From assembly GCF_018141185.1 (NCBI RefSeq), contig NZ_CP058560.1, positions 1,744,001-1,808,000 on the forward strand: DNA of 64,000 nucleotides, given 5' to 3'. The position numbers and the translations under genes were made by a program. The notes beneath the pieces were generated by a model. That model saw only the letters and a list, made by a program, of their open reading frames with translations. It did no database searches and was not told where the DNA came from. This DNA is from Methanobacterium alkalithermotolerans (GTDB taxonomy: Archaea; Methanobacteriota; Methanobacteria; Methanobacteriales; Methanobacteriaceae). Positions 37,311-45,732 of this stretch are shown here, piece after piece (position 1 is the first letter of the stretch; each line of letters begins with the position of its first letter).

Positions 37311-37742
37311 TTAAAGATTATAGACTTCTTCTGGAGATAAAACAGTTGCATTAGCTTTTTTAAGCGTTTTTAACCCTTCCTCAATATTTTCAGTTCTAAT
37401 AACTACGATTGCATTGTCTGTTTTTTTTTCAACAAAAGCGTAGATGTATTCCACATTAATATCTGCCTGATGAAGAATATCCAGAATACCATCCAAACCT
37501 CCTGGTTTATCCGGTACTTCCACGGCAATTACATCATTCACTTTCACTACAAACTGATTTTTTACCAGAATAGTACGAGCTTTATCTACTTCTGGAACTA
37601 TTAATCTTAAAATCCCAAATTCAGAAGTATCAGCAATGGAAAGTGCTCTGATATTTATCTTCGATTGGGATAGAACATTTATAGCTTTTTTTAATCTTCC
37701 TTTTTTGTTTTCCAGAAATATGGATATTTGCTTCAATTTCAT
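37311..37742 (-). CDS. ACT domain protein (phenylacetate-CoA ligase associated)
   Basis: A protein of two ACT domains (residues about 1-65 and 70-143, from MKLKQISIFLENKKGRLK and VIAVEVPDKPGGLDGILDIL). ACT domains bind amino acids as regulators; proteins of this type commonly sit beside phenylacetate-CoA ligase genes in archaea. The frame extends to 37775, overlapping paaK. However, GAGAGGA lies just before the ATG at 37742 and that start gives the normal ~143-residue length, so I use it. Downstream of paaK in the same unit; likely senses an aromatic amino acid. Confidence 0.88.
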   Translation of the reverse strand: MKLKQISIFLENKKGRLKKAINVLSQSKINIRALSIADTSEFGILRLIVPEVDKARTILVKNQFVVKVNDVIAVEVPDKPGGLDGILDILHQADINVEYIYAFVEKKTDNAIVVIRTENIEEGLKTLKKANATVLSPEEVYNL

Positions 37743-37767
37743 AGTATCCTCTCCACAATCATACAAC

Positions 37768-39069
37768 TCAATCAAAATTACGTTTGTCTATAACTCTCAC
37801 TGCTTTTCCTTCACTTCGAGGAAGGCTTTCTGGTTCTACCAGAGTAACATTAACCCTCAACCCTATTTCGCTGTGTATACGTTTTTCAATCATTTTTTTA
37901 ACTTCTTCCACATGCTTTACTTCATCAGAAAACAAAATAGGAGAAGCTTCTACCTGCACTTCTAATTCATCCAGGTGATGGGGGCGGGTTACAATTATCT
38001 GGTAGTGGGGATCCAGGCCTTCAATTTTTAATAGAGCTCTTTCAATCTGGGAGGGGAATACAATAACCCCTCGTATTTTTAACATATCATCGGTACGGCC
38101 GGTTATCCTATCCATTCTAACCATGGTTCTTCCACAGCCACATTTTTCATAGCGCAGTGCAGTAATATCTTTGGTTCTAAAACGAATTATGGGCATTCCC
38201 TCCCGGGTAAGGGTGGTTAAAACCAACTCTCCTTTTTTTCCTTCCCCTAAAACTTCCCGGGTTTTGGGGTCGATAATCTCCGGGTAGAAATGGTCTTCAA
38301 AGATATGAAGCCCGCTTTTTTCAGGACACTCCTGGGCTACTCCCGGACCAATGATTTCGGTAAGCCCATAAATATTCAGGGCAATTAGACCCAGTCTTTT
38401 TTCTATTTCATCCCTCATCTCTTCAGTCCACATTTCCGCACCAAAAACGCCGGATTTCAGATTCAAATCCTTAATATCCACACCTTGCTTTTCCAGCACC
38501 TCTCCCAGGTATAGGGCATAAGATGGGGTGCAGGTTATTACACTGGTTTTAAAGTCCTGCAGGATTTCAACCTGTCTCTGGGTATTGCCGGCTGAAATAG
38601 GAATTACTGTTGCACCTACCTGCTGGGCACCATAGTGTACTCCTAAACCTCCCGTGAAAAGTCCGTAACCATAGCAATTTTGTATGCGGTCTGATTTTTC
38701 AGCTAGTGCCATATTTAAAGCTCTGGCCATCACTTCTCCCCATATTTCAAGATCTTTTTTGGTATAACCAGAAACAGTAGGCTTTCCAGTTGTACCAGAG
38801 GAGGTATGCACTTCCACTATATCTTCCTCAGGCACAGCAAACATGCCAAAGGGATAAGCATCTCTTAAATCTGTTTTGGTAGTAAATGGCAATTTTTCCA
38901 GATCACCTAAACTTTGAATATCTTCTGGTCTTATACCTGCCTTTTTGAATCTTTCCTGGTAGAAGGGCACCTTTTCATAGGCAGTGCTGACAATTTCTTT
39001 TAGTCGCTCTAGCTGTAACCTTTCTTTGTCTTCTTTAGACATGCATTCGGCTTCTTTATTCCAAATCAT
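37768..39069 (-). CDS. phenylacetate--CoA ligase
   Basis: A 433-residue adenylate-forming enzyme of the PaaK family that activates phenylacetate or related aryl acids to CoA thioesters using ATP. The AMP-binding loop is TSSGTTGKPTVSGYT. YGLTEIIGPG is the A5 region, and RFRTKDITAL and RITGRTDDMLKIRG lead to the C-terminal domain. AAGGAAG precedes the ATG. It is divergent from a symporter gene and convergent with iorAB, which uses arylacetyl-CoA, so the ligase and IOR can form a path from aryl acids to aromatic amino acids. Confidence 0.93.
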   Translation of the reverse strand: MIWNKEAECMSKEDKERLQLERLKEIVSTAYEKVPFYQERFKKAGIRPEDIQSLGDLEKLPFTTKTDLRDAYPFGMFAVPEEDIVEVHTSSGTTGKPTVSGYTKKDLEIWGEVMARALNMALAEKSDRIQNCYGYGLFTGGLGVHYGAQQVGATVIPISAGNTQRQVEILQDFKTSVITCTPSYALYLGEVLEKQGVDIKDLNLKSGVFGAEMWTEEMRDEIEKRLGLIALNIYGLTEIIGPGVAQECPEKSGLHIFEDHFYPEIIDPKTREVLGEGKKGELVLTTLTREGMPIIRFRTKDITALRYEKCGCGRTMVRMDRITGRTDDMLKIRGVIVFPSQIERALLKIEGLDPHYQIIVTRPHHLDELEVQVEASPILFSDEVKHVEEVKKMIEKRIHSEIGLRVNVTLVEPESLPRSEGKAVRVIDKRNFD

Positions 39070-39251
39070 GTTATCTTCCTTTTAGTGGTACACATATAGT
39101 ATTCCAAATCATTTTTGATATTTTCTTATTTATCTTTGAACAATAAAAAGTAGCATGTGCCTGATAAAAAAAATTTGCTAAGCGATTCATCTAAATGTAT
39201 AAATTTCCCAGGGATTTAGATGGATTAAATCTTTTTATCTTCAATCTTATA

Positions 39252-39271
39252 ATCCTACCTTCTGGCAGGAT
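39252..39271. promoter_or_regulatory. inverted repeat ATCCTACC-N4-GGCAGGAT
   Basis: An eight-base dyad with one mismatch and a four-base loop, 47 bases upstream of the symporter TATA-like box and next to a second dyad. It lies in the 371-base divergent gap 39070-39440 between paaK and the symporter. Either a small hairpin or a protein-binding site. Confidence 0.35.
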
Positions 39272-39293
39272 ACTGGTTTATATTATTAATAGG

Positions 39294-39317
39294 TTGTGGT
39301 TGGGCTTCATACCACAA
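39294..39317. promoter_or_regulatory. perfect dyad TTGTGGT-N10-ACCACAA abutting a TATA box
   Basis: Seven-base perfect inverted arms separated by ten bases end exactly where the TATA-like TTTATAATATA begins (39318-39328). The position over the BRE suggests an operator controlling the symporter gene at 39441. The rest of the gap 39070-39440 is AT-rich without coding potential that I can support. Confidence 0.45.
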
Positions 39318-39328
39318 TTTATAATATA
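39318..39328 (+). promoter_or_regulatory. TATA-like box of the first symporter gene
   Basis: TTTATAATATA lies about 115 bases before the ATG, predicting a leader of 80-90 bases, and immediately follows the inverted repeat at 39294-39317. Confidence 0.35.
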
Positions 39329-39440
39329 AGGGGATAATTACTTAAATTTAATAATTATAATGAGGTCTCTGTTCCTGCTAATAGGATTTATTAATAAATC
39401 AGGGATTTTTTAAAGTTAAATTATAATTGGGTGGTATGAA

Positions 39441-41024
39441 ATGGATATATTGATTCTCAGTATTGTGATATTATTATATTTTTTAATTATAGGCTATGTG
39501 GGCTATGTGGCTTGGAGAGGAACTAAAACTTCGGAAGACTATATGGTAGCTGGACGTAAAACACATCCTTATATTATGGCTTTAAGTTACGGAGCTACTT
39601 TTATAAGTACGGCTGCCATTGTAGGATTTGGTGGAATTGCAGGCCAGTTTGGTATGGGGATTTTATGGCTGGTATTTTTAAATATCATCGTGGGTATTTT
39701 CATCGCTTTTGTTCTTTTTGGTAAAAGAACCAGAAAAATGGGGCATAATATGGGTTCTCTTACATTTCCTGAGTTTCTGGGACGTAGATTTAATTGTAAA
39801 TTTATTCAGTACTTTGCCGGGTTGATAATATTTTTTGCCATGCCCTTATATGCGTCGGTGGTTCTGATTGGGGCGGCTAGATTCATTGAAACAACTATAA
39901 AGATAGATTTTAATCTTGCTCTTTTAATCATGGCCATTATAGTTGCTGCCTATGTGGTTTTAGGAGGAATTAAAGGAGTAATGTATACCGATGCCCTGCA
40001 GGGTTCCATAATGTTTTTAGGCATGTTATTTTTGCTGGTGACTACTTATTATCTATTAGGGGGAGTAAACACTGCCAACCAGTCTTTAACTAATCTGGCA
40101 CCATTGGTACCGGCCCAGGTAAGTGCAGTGGGGGGAACCGGGTGGACGTCTTTTCCAGTGCTGGGAAGTCCCTGGTGGTGGACCCTGGTATCCACCATCA
40201 TACTGGGGGTGGGAATAGGGGTCCTGGCCCAACCACAACTGGCTGTAAGATTCATGACGGTTAAATCGAATCGGGAATTAAACCGGGCTGTTCTGGTAGG
40301 TGGTTTATTTATATTTATCATGACCGGCACGGCTTATATTGTAGGATCCCTATCTAATGTCTATTTCTTCCAGCAAACAGGACAAATAGCTGTCCAGGTG
40401 GTAGAAGGCAATATCGACCGTATAATTCCAATATTTATTAATCAGGCCATGCCGGAATGGTTCACCTATATTTTCATGCTGACCCTGCTTTCTGCAGCCA
40501 TGTCCACTTTGAGTTCTCAGTTTCATGTCCAGGGAACTTCCATCGGCCGTGATGTTTATGAGACAATATTAAGCAAAACCGGAGATAGATCCATATTAAT
40601 AACCAGAATAGGAATTCTATTTTCAGTAATAATTGCCCTGGTTTTGGGATACCTGCTCCCGGGAAGTATTATAGCATTGGGAACCTCCCTATTTTTTGGC
40701 ATATGTGCTGCCGCATTTTTATCAGTCTTTGTATGTGGATTGTTCTGGAAAAGAACCACCCGGGCAGGAGCCATTGCGGGAATGTTGGCAGGAACCATAA
40801 CCAGCCTTTTCTGGCTATTTTTTATTTACAAAAAAACAGCTGCTTCTCTGGGAATATCCCAAGCCCTTACTGGACAGGACATACTCTTAACTAACATGCC
40901 CTGGCCGGTGGTTGATCCTATTGTGGTTGCAGTGCCCCTGGCATTTGTGGTAACCATAGTGGTTAGCCTACTTAGCAAACCACCTGAACCAAAATATCTG
41001 GATAAATGTTTTGAGGGGGTTTAA
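39441..41024 (+). CDS. sodium:solute symporter family protein (first copy)
   Basis: A 527-residue SSS-family transporter with about 13 membrane helices. The N-terminal SEDYMVAGRKTHPYIMALSYGATFISTAAIVGFGG is the family signature with the sodium and substrate region in helix 1. Helix 8 contains TLLSAAMSTLSSQFHVQG, where sodium-site serines usually lie. The substrate is not known; the paaK/IOR neighbourhood makes an organic acid a possible guess only. It closely resembles the second copy at 41473, with a one-helix protein between them. The C-terminus ends LDKCFEGV. Confidence 0.9.
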   Translation: MDILILSIVILLYFLIIGYVGYVAWRGTKTSEDYMVAGRKTHPYIMALSYGATFISTAAIVGFGGIAGQFGMGILWLVFLNIIVGIFIAFVLFGKRTRKMGHNMGSLTFPEFLGRRFNCKFIQYFAGLIIFFAMPLYASVVLIGAARFIETTIKIDFNLALLIMAIIVAAYVVLGGIKGVMYTDALQGSIMFLGMLFLLVTTYYLLGGVNTANQSLTNLAPLVPAQVSAVGGTGWTSFPVLGSPWWWTLVSTIILGVGIGVLAQPQLAVRFMTVKSNRELNRAVLVGGLFIFIMTGTAYIVGSLSNVYFFQQTGQIAVQVVEGNIDRIIPIFINQAMPEWFTYIFMLTLLSAAMSTLSSQFHVQGTSIGRDVYETILSKTGDRSILITRIGILFSVIIALVLGYLLPGSIIALGTSLFFGICAAAFLSVFVCGLFWKRTTRAGAIAGMLAGTITSLFWLFFIYKKTAASLGISQALTGQDILLTNMPWPVVDPIVVAVPLAFVVTIVVSLLSKPPEPKYLDKCFEGV

Positions 41025-41232
41025 TTCCCTCGGGGATTAAACTTCAAATTTTTCAGGAATCTATTTTTACAAACTTACCACCAGGACCCCCTATACATAA
41101 AACCGGTTTTGGTAAAAAAATTAGTTAACTAAATATATTATTAATGATTAAATATTAAAAATACTTACAAAAAAATCCTTTTTATCCTTATAGGGTTAAG
41201 ATGGCTTTCTGAGAAATATGGAGGTGTTTTAA

Positions 41233-41427
<195 letters not shown>

Positions 41428-41472
41428 TTTGTTACTAAATAATTAATCCCTGAAGGTGTTGGTTGTGATTAT

Positions 41473-43056
41473 ATGAATGTAATGCTTTTAACGATAATTA
41501 CATTGATTTATCTTATTTTAGTGGCTTATACTGGTTATGTTGCCTGGAAACGTACTAAGTCCGCAGAAGACTATATGGTGGCTGGTCGAACCACCCATCC
41601 CTATATAATGGCCATGAGTTATGGGGCTACTTTTATCAGTACCGCCGCTATTGTTGGTTTTGGAGGAGTAGCTGGAATTTACGGAATGGGCCTTTTATGG
41701 CTAACGGTTTTGAATATACTGGTAGGAATTTTCATCGCCTTTGTTTTATTTGGTAAAAGGACCCGGAAAATGGGACATAATTTAAGTGCCCTTACCTTCC
41801 CTGAGTTCCTTTCCCGACGTTATAATAGTAAATTTATTCAGTATTTTTCCGGGCTGGTGGTCTTCCTGGGGATGCCTCTTTATGCCTCGGTGGTACTTAT
41901 CGGAATGGCCCGTTTTGTAGAAACTACATTAAATATTGATTATACTATTGCTTTACTGGCAATGGCTCTAATAGTGGCTGTATATGTTATATTTGGAGGA
42001 ATTAAGGGGGTAATGTATACGGATGCCCTGCAGGGAACCATCATGTTTTTTGGTATGATCTTCCTTCTATTTGGAATATATTATTTGCTGGGAGGAGTTA
42101 CAGAGGCCCATCAGGCCCTAACCAATATGGCACCTTTAATGCCTGCTGAAGCAGTTCAAACCGGGGCCACTGGATGGACCAGCATGCCTTCTTTAGGAAG
42201 CCCTTTCTGGTGGACACTGGTATCAACCTTGATACTGGGAGTTGGTATTGGAGTATTATCCCAACCACAACTGGCAGTGCGGTTCATGACAGTTAAATCC
42301 AACCGGGAATTAAATCGAGCAGTGCTTGTGGGAGGTTTGTTCATATTTTTAATGACCGGAACTGCTTTTATTGTTGGGGCACTTTCCAATGTTTATTTCC
42401 TCCAAAGCACGGGGCAAATTGCTATTCAAGCTGCGGGTGGAAATGCTGATAAAATAATTCCATTATTTATTACCACGGCCATGCCTTTGTGGTTTGCATA
42501 TATCTTCATGGTAACCCTGCTGTCTGCGGCCATGTCCACTTTGAGTTCTCAGTTTCATGTGCAGGGAACTGCAATTGGAAGAGATGTCTATGAAACGATC
42601 TTCAGGGTTAAAGGTGGCTCTACAGTACTTATTGCCCGGGGAGCCATTGCTCTAGCAGTTATAATTGCAGTTATTTTAGGTTTCATACTTCCGGGCAATA
42701 TAATTGCGGTGGGCACTGCTTTATGGTTCAGTTTAACTGCAGCAGCATTTCTATCCATGTATGTGGTGGCTCTCTTTTGGAAACGTTCCACCCGCTGGGG
42801 TGCTATTGCCGGTATGGTGGTGGGAACACTGGTTAGTTCCTTCTGGTTATTATTTGTTTTCAAAAAAACATCTGAGGCGTTAGGGATTTCCCAATTACTT
42901 TTTGGAACCCCTACATTAATTAGTTCAGCTCCATGGCCTGCGGTGGATCCTATTGTTATAGGATTACCTGTAGCTGCAATTTTAACTATTGTGGTGAGCT
43001 TAATTACTCAACCACCAAGCGAAGAACATCTGGAAAAGTGTTTTGAAGGCACCTGA
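41473..43056 (+). CDS. sodium:solute symporter family protein (second copy)
   Basis: A 527-residue SSS transporter, identical in length and very similar in sequence to the first copy along its whole length. It shares SAEDYMVAGRTTHPYIMAMSYGATFISTAAIVGFGG, VLSQPQLAVRFMTVKSNRELNRAVLVGGL, and TLLSAAMSTLSSQFHVQGTAIGRDVYETI. The most evident differences are in loops and helices near the C-terminus. Gene duplication is the simplest origin; specificity may have diverged. It follows the accessory-protein gene and precedes the PRC-barrel gene by 85 bases. Confidence 0.9.
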   Translation: MNVMLLTIITLIYLILVAYTGYVAWKRTKSAEDYMVAGRTTHPYIMAMSYGATFISTAAIVGFGGVAGIYGMGLLWLTVLNILVGIFIAFVLFGKRTRKMGHNLSALTFPEFLSRRYNSKFIQYFSGLVVFLGMPLYASVVLIGMARFVETTLNIDYTIALLAMALIVAVYVIFGGIKGVMYTDALQGTIMFFGMIFLLFGIYYLLGGVTEAHQALTNMAPLMPAEAVQTGATGWTSMPSLGSPFWWTLVSTLILGVGIGVLSQPQLAVRFMTVKSNRELNRAVLVGGLFIFLMTGTAFIVGALSNVYFLQSTGQIAIQAAGGNADKIIPLFITTAMPLWFAYIFMVTLLSAAMSTLSSQFHVQGTAIGRDVYETIFRVKGGSTVLIARGAIALAVIIAVILGFILPGNIIAVGTALWFSLTAAAFLSMYVVALFWKRSTRWGAIAGMVVGTLVSSFWLLFVFKKTSEALGISQLLFGTPTLISSAPWPAVDPIVIGLPVAAILTIVVSLITQPPSEEHLEKCFEGT

Positions 43057-43141
43057 TCTTCAAAATATCTATTTATTTTTTTTTTGGATTTTAATAAAAA
43101 ATATAAATATTTTGCAGTACAAAATAAATTTAGGTGATAAA

Positions 43142-43375
43142 ATGAGGATTGTGGAAGAAATCGTAGGTAAAGAAGTTCTGGATAATTCAGCTACCATTAT
43201 AGGGAAAGTTAAGGATGTGGAAATGGACCTGGAAACAAAAACCATAGAAGCGTTAGTATTAGGTAAAGGGGGAATATCTGAAGGTTTAGGTCTTTCAAAA
43301 GGTGAAACCATTGTCCCTTATGATATGGTAAAAAAAATAGGGGATAAAATTTTACTAAAAAGCGGTGGGGAATAA
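43142..43375 (+). CDS. PRC-barrel domain protein
   Basis: A 77-residue PRC-barrel protein: MRIVEEIVGKEVLDNSATIIGKV then VEMDLETKTIEALVLGKGG, and IVPYDMVKKIGDKILL form the compact beta barrel found in archaeal RNA-associated and other regulatory proteins. The frame is open further upstream, but AGGTGATAAA directly before the ATG at 43142 decides the start. The role is unknown. It lies 62 bases before the cysteine-rich small gene and pyrE on the same strand. Confidence 0.88.
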   Translation: MRIVEEIVGKEVLDNSATIIGKVKDVEMDLETKTIEALVLGKGGISEGLGLSKGETIVPYDMVKKIGDKILLKSGGE

Positions 43376-43437
43376 TCAATTAATGCAAAAAATATCATTA
43401 TTCGTATTCAAAAAAACAAGTATAGATGGGGTTTTTT

Positions 43438-43593
43438 ATGGAGCTAACAGGAATATGTAATATTTGCGGCAAAGCCGCAAAAATGCATACCTGTTCTATC
43501 TGTGGAACTTCTGTTTGCTCTCAATGTTACTACTTAGATCCCGGAGTATGTGTTATATGCAAAAAACGATTGAAACTAAAAAAAAAATTTTGA
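43438..43593 (+). CDS. 51-aa eight-cysteine zinc-finger protein
   Basis: A very short gene. The reading frame ATG at 43438 to TGA at 43591-43593 encodes 51 residues with eight cysteines: C7-x2-C10-x8-C19-x2-C22-x4-C27-x2-C30-x7-C38-x2-C41, followed by a basic tail. The interleaved spacing fits a cross-brace two-zinc domain of the HIT-finger/B-box/RING type. Its last 37 bases overlap the 5' end of pyrE in another frame. The start lies after a GGGG stretch (TAGATGGGG). Such a regular cysteine pattern would not arise by chance, so I consider it real. Function unknown; it may bind nucleic acid or protein. Confidence 0.72.
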   Translation: MELTGICNICGKAAKMHTCSICGTSVCSQCYYLDPGVCVICKKRLKLKKKF

Positions 43594-44102
43594 TTGATTT
43601 ACTAAAAAAAAATGAAGTAGTAAAATCTGGTAAATTTGTTTTAGCTTCTGGAAAAGAAAGTGATTACTACGTGGATATGAAAAAGGCCATCACCGAACCA
43701 GAAATCCTGAAAACTATTGCTGAAATCATCTCTGAAACAATTCATAAGGATAATATAAATAAAATTGCCGGTCCAGCTTTAGGTGCTGTTCCTATTGCAA
43801 CTGCTTTAGCCCTGGAATCTAAAAAACCATTATTAATGATACGTAAAGAAAAAAAAGGTTACGGCACATCAAAATTAATTGAAGGGGAATTAAAAAAAGG
43901 GGATCAGGTGGTGGTAGTGGAAGATGTTACCACTACTGGCAATTCATTATTAAAGGCCATAAACGCCATCCATGAAAATGGAGGAATCGTCAAAAGAGCA
44001 TTTGTGGTTGTTGATAGGTTAGAGGGTGCTAAAAATAATTTAAAAAATCATGATATTGAATTGGAGCCATTACTGCTGGTTAGTGAATTTTTAGATAAAT
44101 GA
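43557..44102 (+). CDS. pyrE: orotate phosphoribosyltransferase
   Basis: PyrE joins orotate and PRPP to form OMP in pyrimidine synthesis. The 181-residue product from the ATG at 43557 has GKFVLASGKESDYYVDMKKAI and the PRPP loop VVVVEDVTTTGNSLLKAI. An in-frame ATG at 43464 would add 31 residues, including an unlikely hydrophobic stretch that is the shadow of the cysteine-rich gene. The shorter start gives the normal length and has CGGAG ten bases upstream. Overlaps the upstream small gene by 37 bases, suggesting translational coupling. Confidence 0.93.
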   Translation: MQKTIETKKKILIDLLKKNEVVKSGKFVLASGKESDYYVDMKKAITEPEILKTIAEIISETIHKDNINKIAGPALGAVPIATALALESKKPLLMIRKEKKGYGTSKLIEGELKKGDQVVVVEDVTTTGNSLLKAINAIHENGGIVKRAFVVVDRLEGAKNNLKNHDIELEPLLLVSEFLDK

Positions 44103-44155
44103 TTTCCTTTTTAGTATTACTGATAATAGTTTTATTTTCCGCATCTAAAGATTCT

Positions 44156-44680
44156 TCATTCCTTCAGATGTTTAACCAGATGCCCTAATTCATTACCAAT
44201 GATTTTCATTCCCATTTTAACTGCATTTGGAGAACCAGGCAATGCTATAATTAAACAACGTTTATAGATACCTGCAGTGGCCCGGCTAAGAATTGCGCCG
44301 GCACCTAACTCCTTATAGGTTTCATAACGGAAAATTTCCCCAAAACCAGTAAGTTCTTTTTCAAATAAACCCTGCAGGGTTTCAACAGTTATATCCCTAC
44401 TTCCAATACCTGTACCTCCAGTGGTGATAATTATCCTGGTATTGAAATCTGATATCATAACTTCCAGTGTTTCTAAAAGTATTTTAGAGTCATCGGGTAT
44501 TATTTCATAGGCAACAACCTTATACTTTTCATTCAATTTATCCACCAGAAACTCACCAGAAATATCATGATTTTTCTTTTGTAAGGATTCCTGGTAGCGG
44601 GAATCACTTAAAGTTATAACTCCACATTTAATATTGGAGGGACTACTTTGCCTGTGTTCTTCCATACTTCTACTCTTCAT
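44156..44680 (-). CDS. MoaB/MogA-type molybdopterin biosynthesis protein
   Basis: A 174-residue protein of the MoaB/Mog family that adenylates molybdopterin before metal insertion in cofactor synthesis. ITTGGTGIGSRDITVETL is the diagnostic motif, and ALPGSPNAVKMGMKII is the C-terminal one. Methanogens need this cofactor for formylmethanofuran and formate dehydrogenases. GAGGTCAGG precedes the ATG. Its upstream region contains a hairpin pair at 44715-44741 and a larger structured element at 44852-44935. Confidence 0.9.
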   Translation of the reverse strand: MKSRSMEEHRQSSPSNIKCGVITLSDSRYQESLQKKNHDISGEFLVDKLNEKYKVVAYEIIPDDSKILLETLEVMISDFNTRIIITTGGTGIGSRDITVETLQGLFEKELTGFGEIFRYETYKELGAGAILSRATAGIYKRCLIIALPGSPNAVKMGMKIIGNELGHLVKHLKE

Positions 44681-44714
44681 ATCCTGACCTCAAAAAAATA
44701 CTTATACTAACCGG

Positions 44715-44741
44715 CCCTTAACCCCTTCGAAGTTAAGGGGT
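44715..44741. promoter_or_regulatory. alternative hairpins in the moaB-nob1 divergent region
   Basis: Two overlapping stems exclude each other: CCCTTAAC (44715-44722) with GTTAAGGG (44732-44739), and ACCCCTT (44721-44727) with AAGGGGT (44735-44741). On the plus strand the hairpin is followed by TGTTTTATTTT, like a terminator. On the minus strand it lies in the moaB leader, about 35 bases before the start codon. Role undecided. Confidence 0.35.
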
Positions 44742-44800
44742 GTTTTATTTTAAGTTATAAATATATATTTAATAGGGCTATAAAAAAATATCCAATTAAT

Positions 44801-44809
44801 TTTAATATA
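44801..44809 (+). promoter_or_regulatory. TATA-like box before the structured element
   Basis: TTTAATATA lies about 45-50 bases before the first paired base of the element at 44852, in a position to start a transcript near 44830-44835 that would contain it. Confidence 0.3.
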
Positions 44810-44851
44810 TGGATTTACAAAAACGAATCTTAATAATCATGAAAACCCACA

Positions 44852-44935
44852 AGGTAGGGAGCAAAATTGGATGGGAGGCGGTTCCTTTTCCAATTTAAGC
44901 CAAAGCTATAATTATAATAATTTAGCACCCTACCT
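44852..44935 (+). ncRNA. candidate structured RNA or small mobile repeat, 84 nt
   Basis: AGGTAGGG (44852-44859) pairs perfectly with CCCTACCT (44928-44935), extended after one A-A mismatch by GC with GC. Inside, AAATTGG (44864-44870) pairs with CCAATTT (44890-44896), and GCTA (44905-44908) with TAGC (44923-44926) gives an alternative third stem competing with the outer GC pairs. The loop of the second stem is G-rich (GGGAGGCGG). This three-stem layout is unusual in an otherwise AT-rich 414-base gap (44681-45094). The strand is uncertain. It could be a small RNA, a leader of moaB (minus) or nob1 (plus), or a MITE-like repeat with terminal inverted repeats. No known RNA family was recognised, and it is not a tRNA. 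Confidence 0.4.
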
Positions 44936-45094
44936 CATTTAAATTATATGTAATTTAATCCTTAAATAGTTTTTCAAATTTTTATATGATGATTAAGGAG
45001 CTTTAAAAATGCGAAAAAAACCTTATAAATTATCTTTAATAAAATCAAGCTGATAATATTACTGAAAAACCAGGGATACAAAAGAAGTGATGTG

Positions 45095-45619
45095 ATGTTT
45101 AAAAAAAATCTGGTACTTGATGCCTCTGCATTTATTGGAGGATATGTTCCTGAAAAAGAATGCAATTTTACTGTATCTGAAATTACAGATGAAGTTAAAG
45201 ACCTGAAATCTTTAATGATAATGGAAAGAGCAATTAAGGAAGGTAATCTCATTATCGATCAACCGGATGAGGAAGATGTACTAAAGGTAGAATCTTCTAT
45301 AAAAAACTCAGGAGATAATTTAAGACTCTCTAATCCAGATAAAAAAATTTTAGCTCTGGCATTATCCATTAAAAAAAGAAAAGGTAATGTGAATGTCATA
45401 ACTGATGACTACTCCATTCAAAATGCACTCAAAATTTTAGGAATACCCTTTAGAAGCATATTAACTCCGGGAATTAGCGAGGTTTATAACTGGAAAAAAA
45501 TTTGCAGAGGATGTAAAAAGAAATTCTCTGAGAATTATCTTGAAGATGAATGTGATATATGTGGCTCACCCATCCATAAAAAAAGATTCAAATCCTCTAA
45601 AATGAAAAAAAAGTCATGA
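45095..45619 (+). CDS. nob1: rRNA maturation endonuclease Nob1
   Basis: Nob1 is a PIN-domain endonuclease that matures the 3' end of 16S rRNA. The PIN aspartates are visible in LVLDASAFIGG, DKKILALAL and VITDDYSIQNAL. The C-terminal zinc ribbon reads CRGCKKKF...CDICGSP. At 174 residues it has the usual archaeal size. A GTG three bases upstream (45092) is an alternative start; the GAAGTGATG region serves either. The preceding 400 bases contain the structured element described above. Confidence 0.93.
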   Translation: MFKKNLVLDASAFIGGYVPEKECNFTVSEITDEVKDLKSLMIMERAIKEGNLIIDQPDEEDVLKVESSIKNSGDNLRLSNPDKKILALALSIKKRKGNVNVITDDYSIQNALKILGIPFRSILTPGISEVYNWKKICRGCKKKFSENYLEDECDICGSPIHKKRFKSSKMKKKS

Positions 45620-45732
45620 TTTTTTACATCTTTTTTAAAATGGAATTTTCCCATCCTTAATTATTAAATCATAAAAAAGGGCCTTCAGGATAACAACAAA
45701 TTATAAACTATTAATCCATCTAACGATTATTT

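Noticed and set aside
41099..41110. 12-bp perfect palindrome AAAACCGGTTTT between the symporters
   Set aside because: Short, single occurrence, no associated promoter geometry; could be chance.
43464..43556. N-terminal hydrophobic extension of pyrE
   Set aside because: It is translated in the frame overlapping the cysteine-rich small gene, is atypical for PyrE, and a proper start exists at 43557.
44852..44935. tRNA gene
   Set aside because: The stem lengths do not give an acceptor, D, anticodon and T arm arrangement, and no GGTTC-type T loop followed by a matching stem is present.
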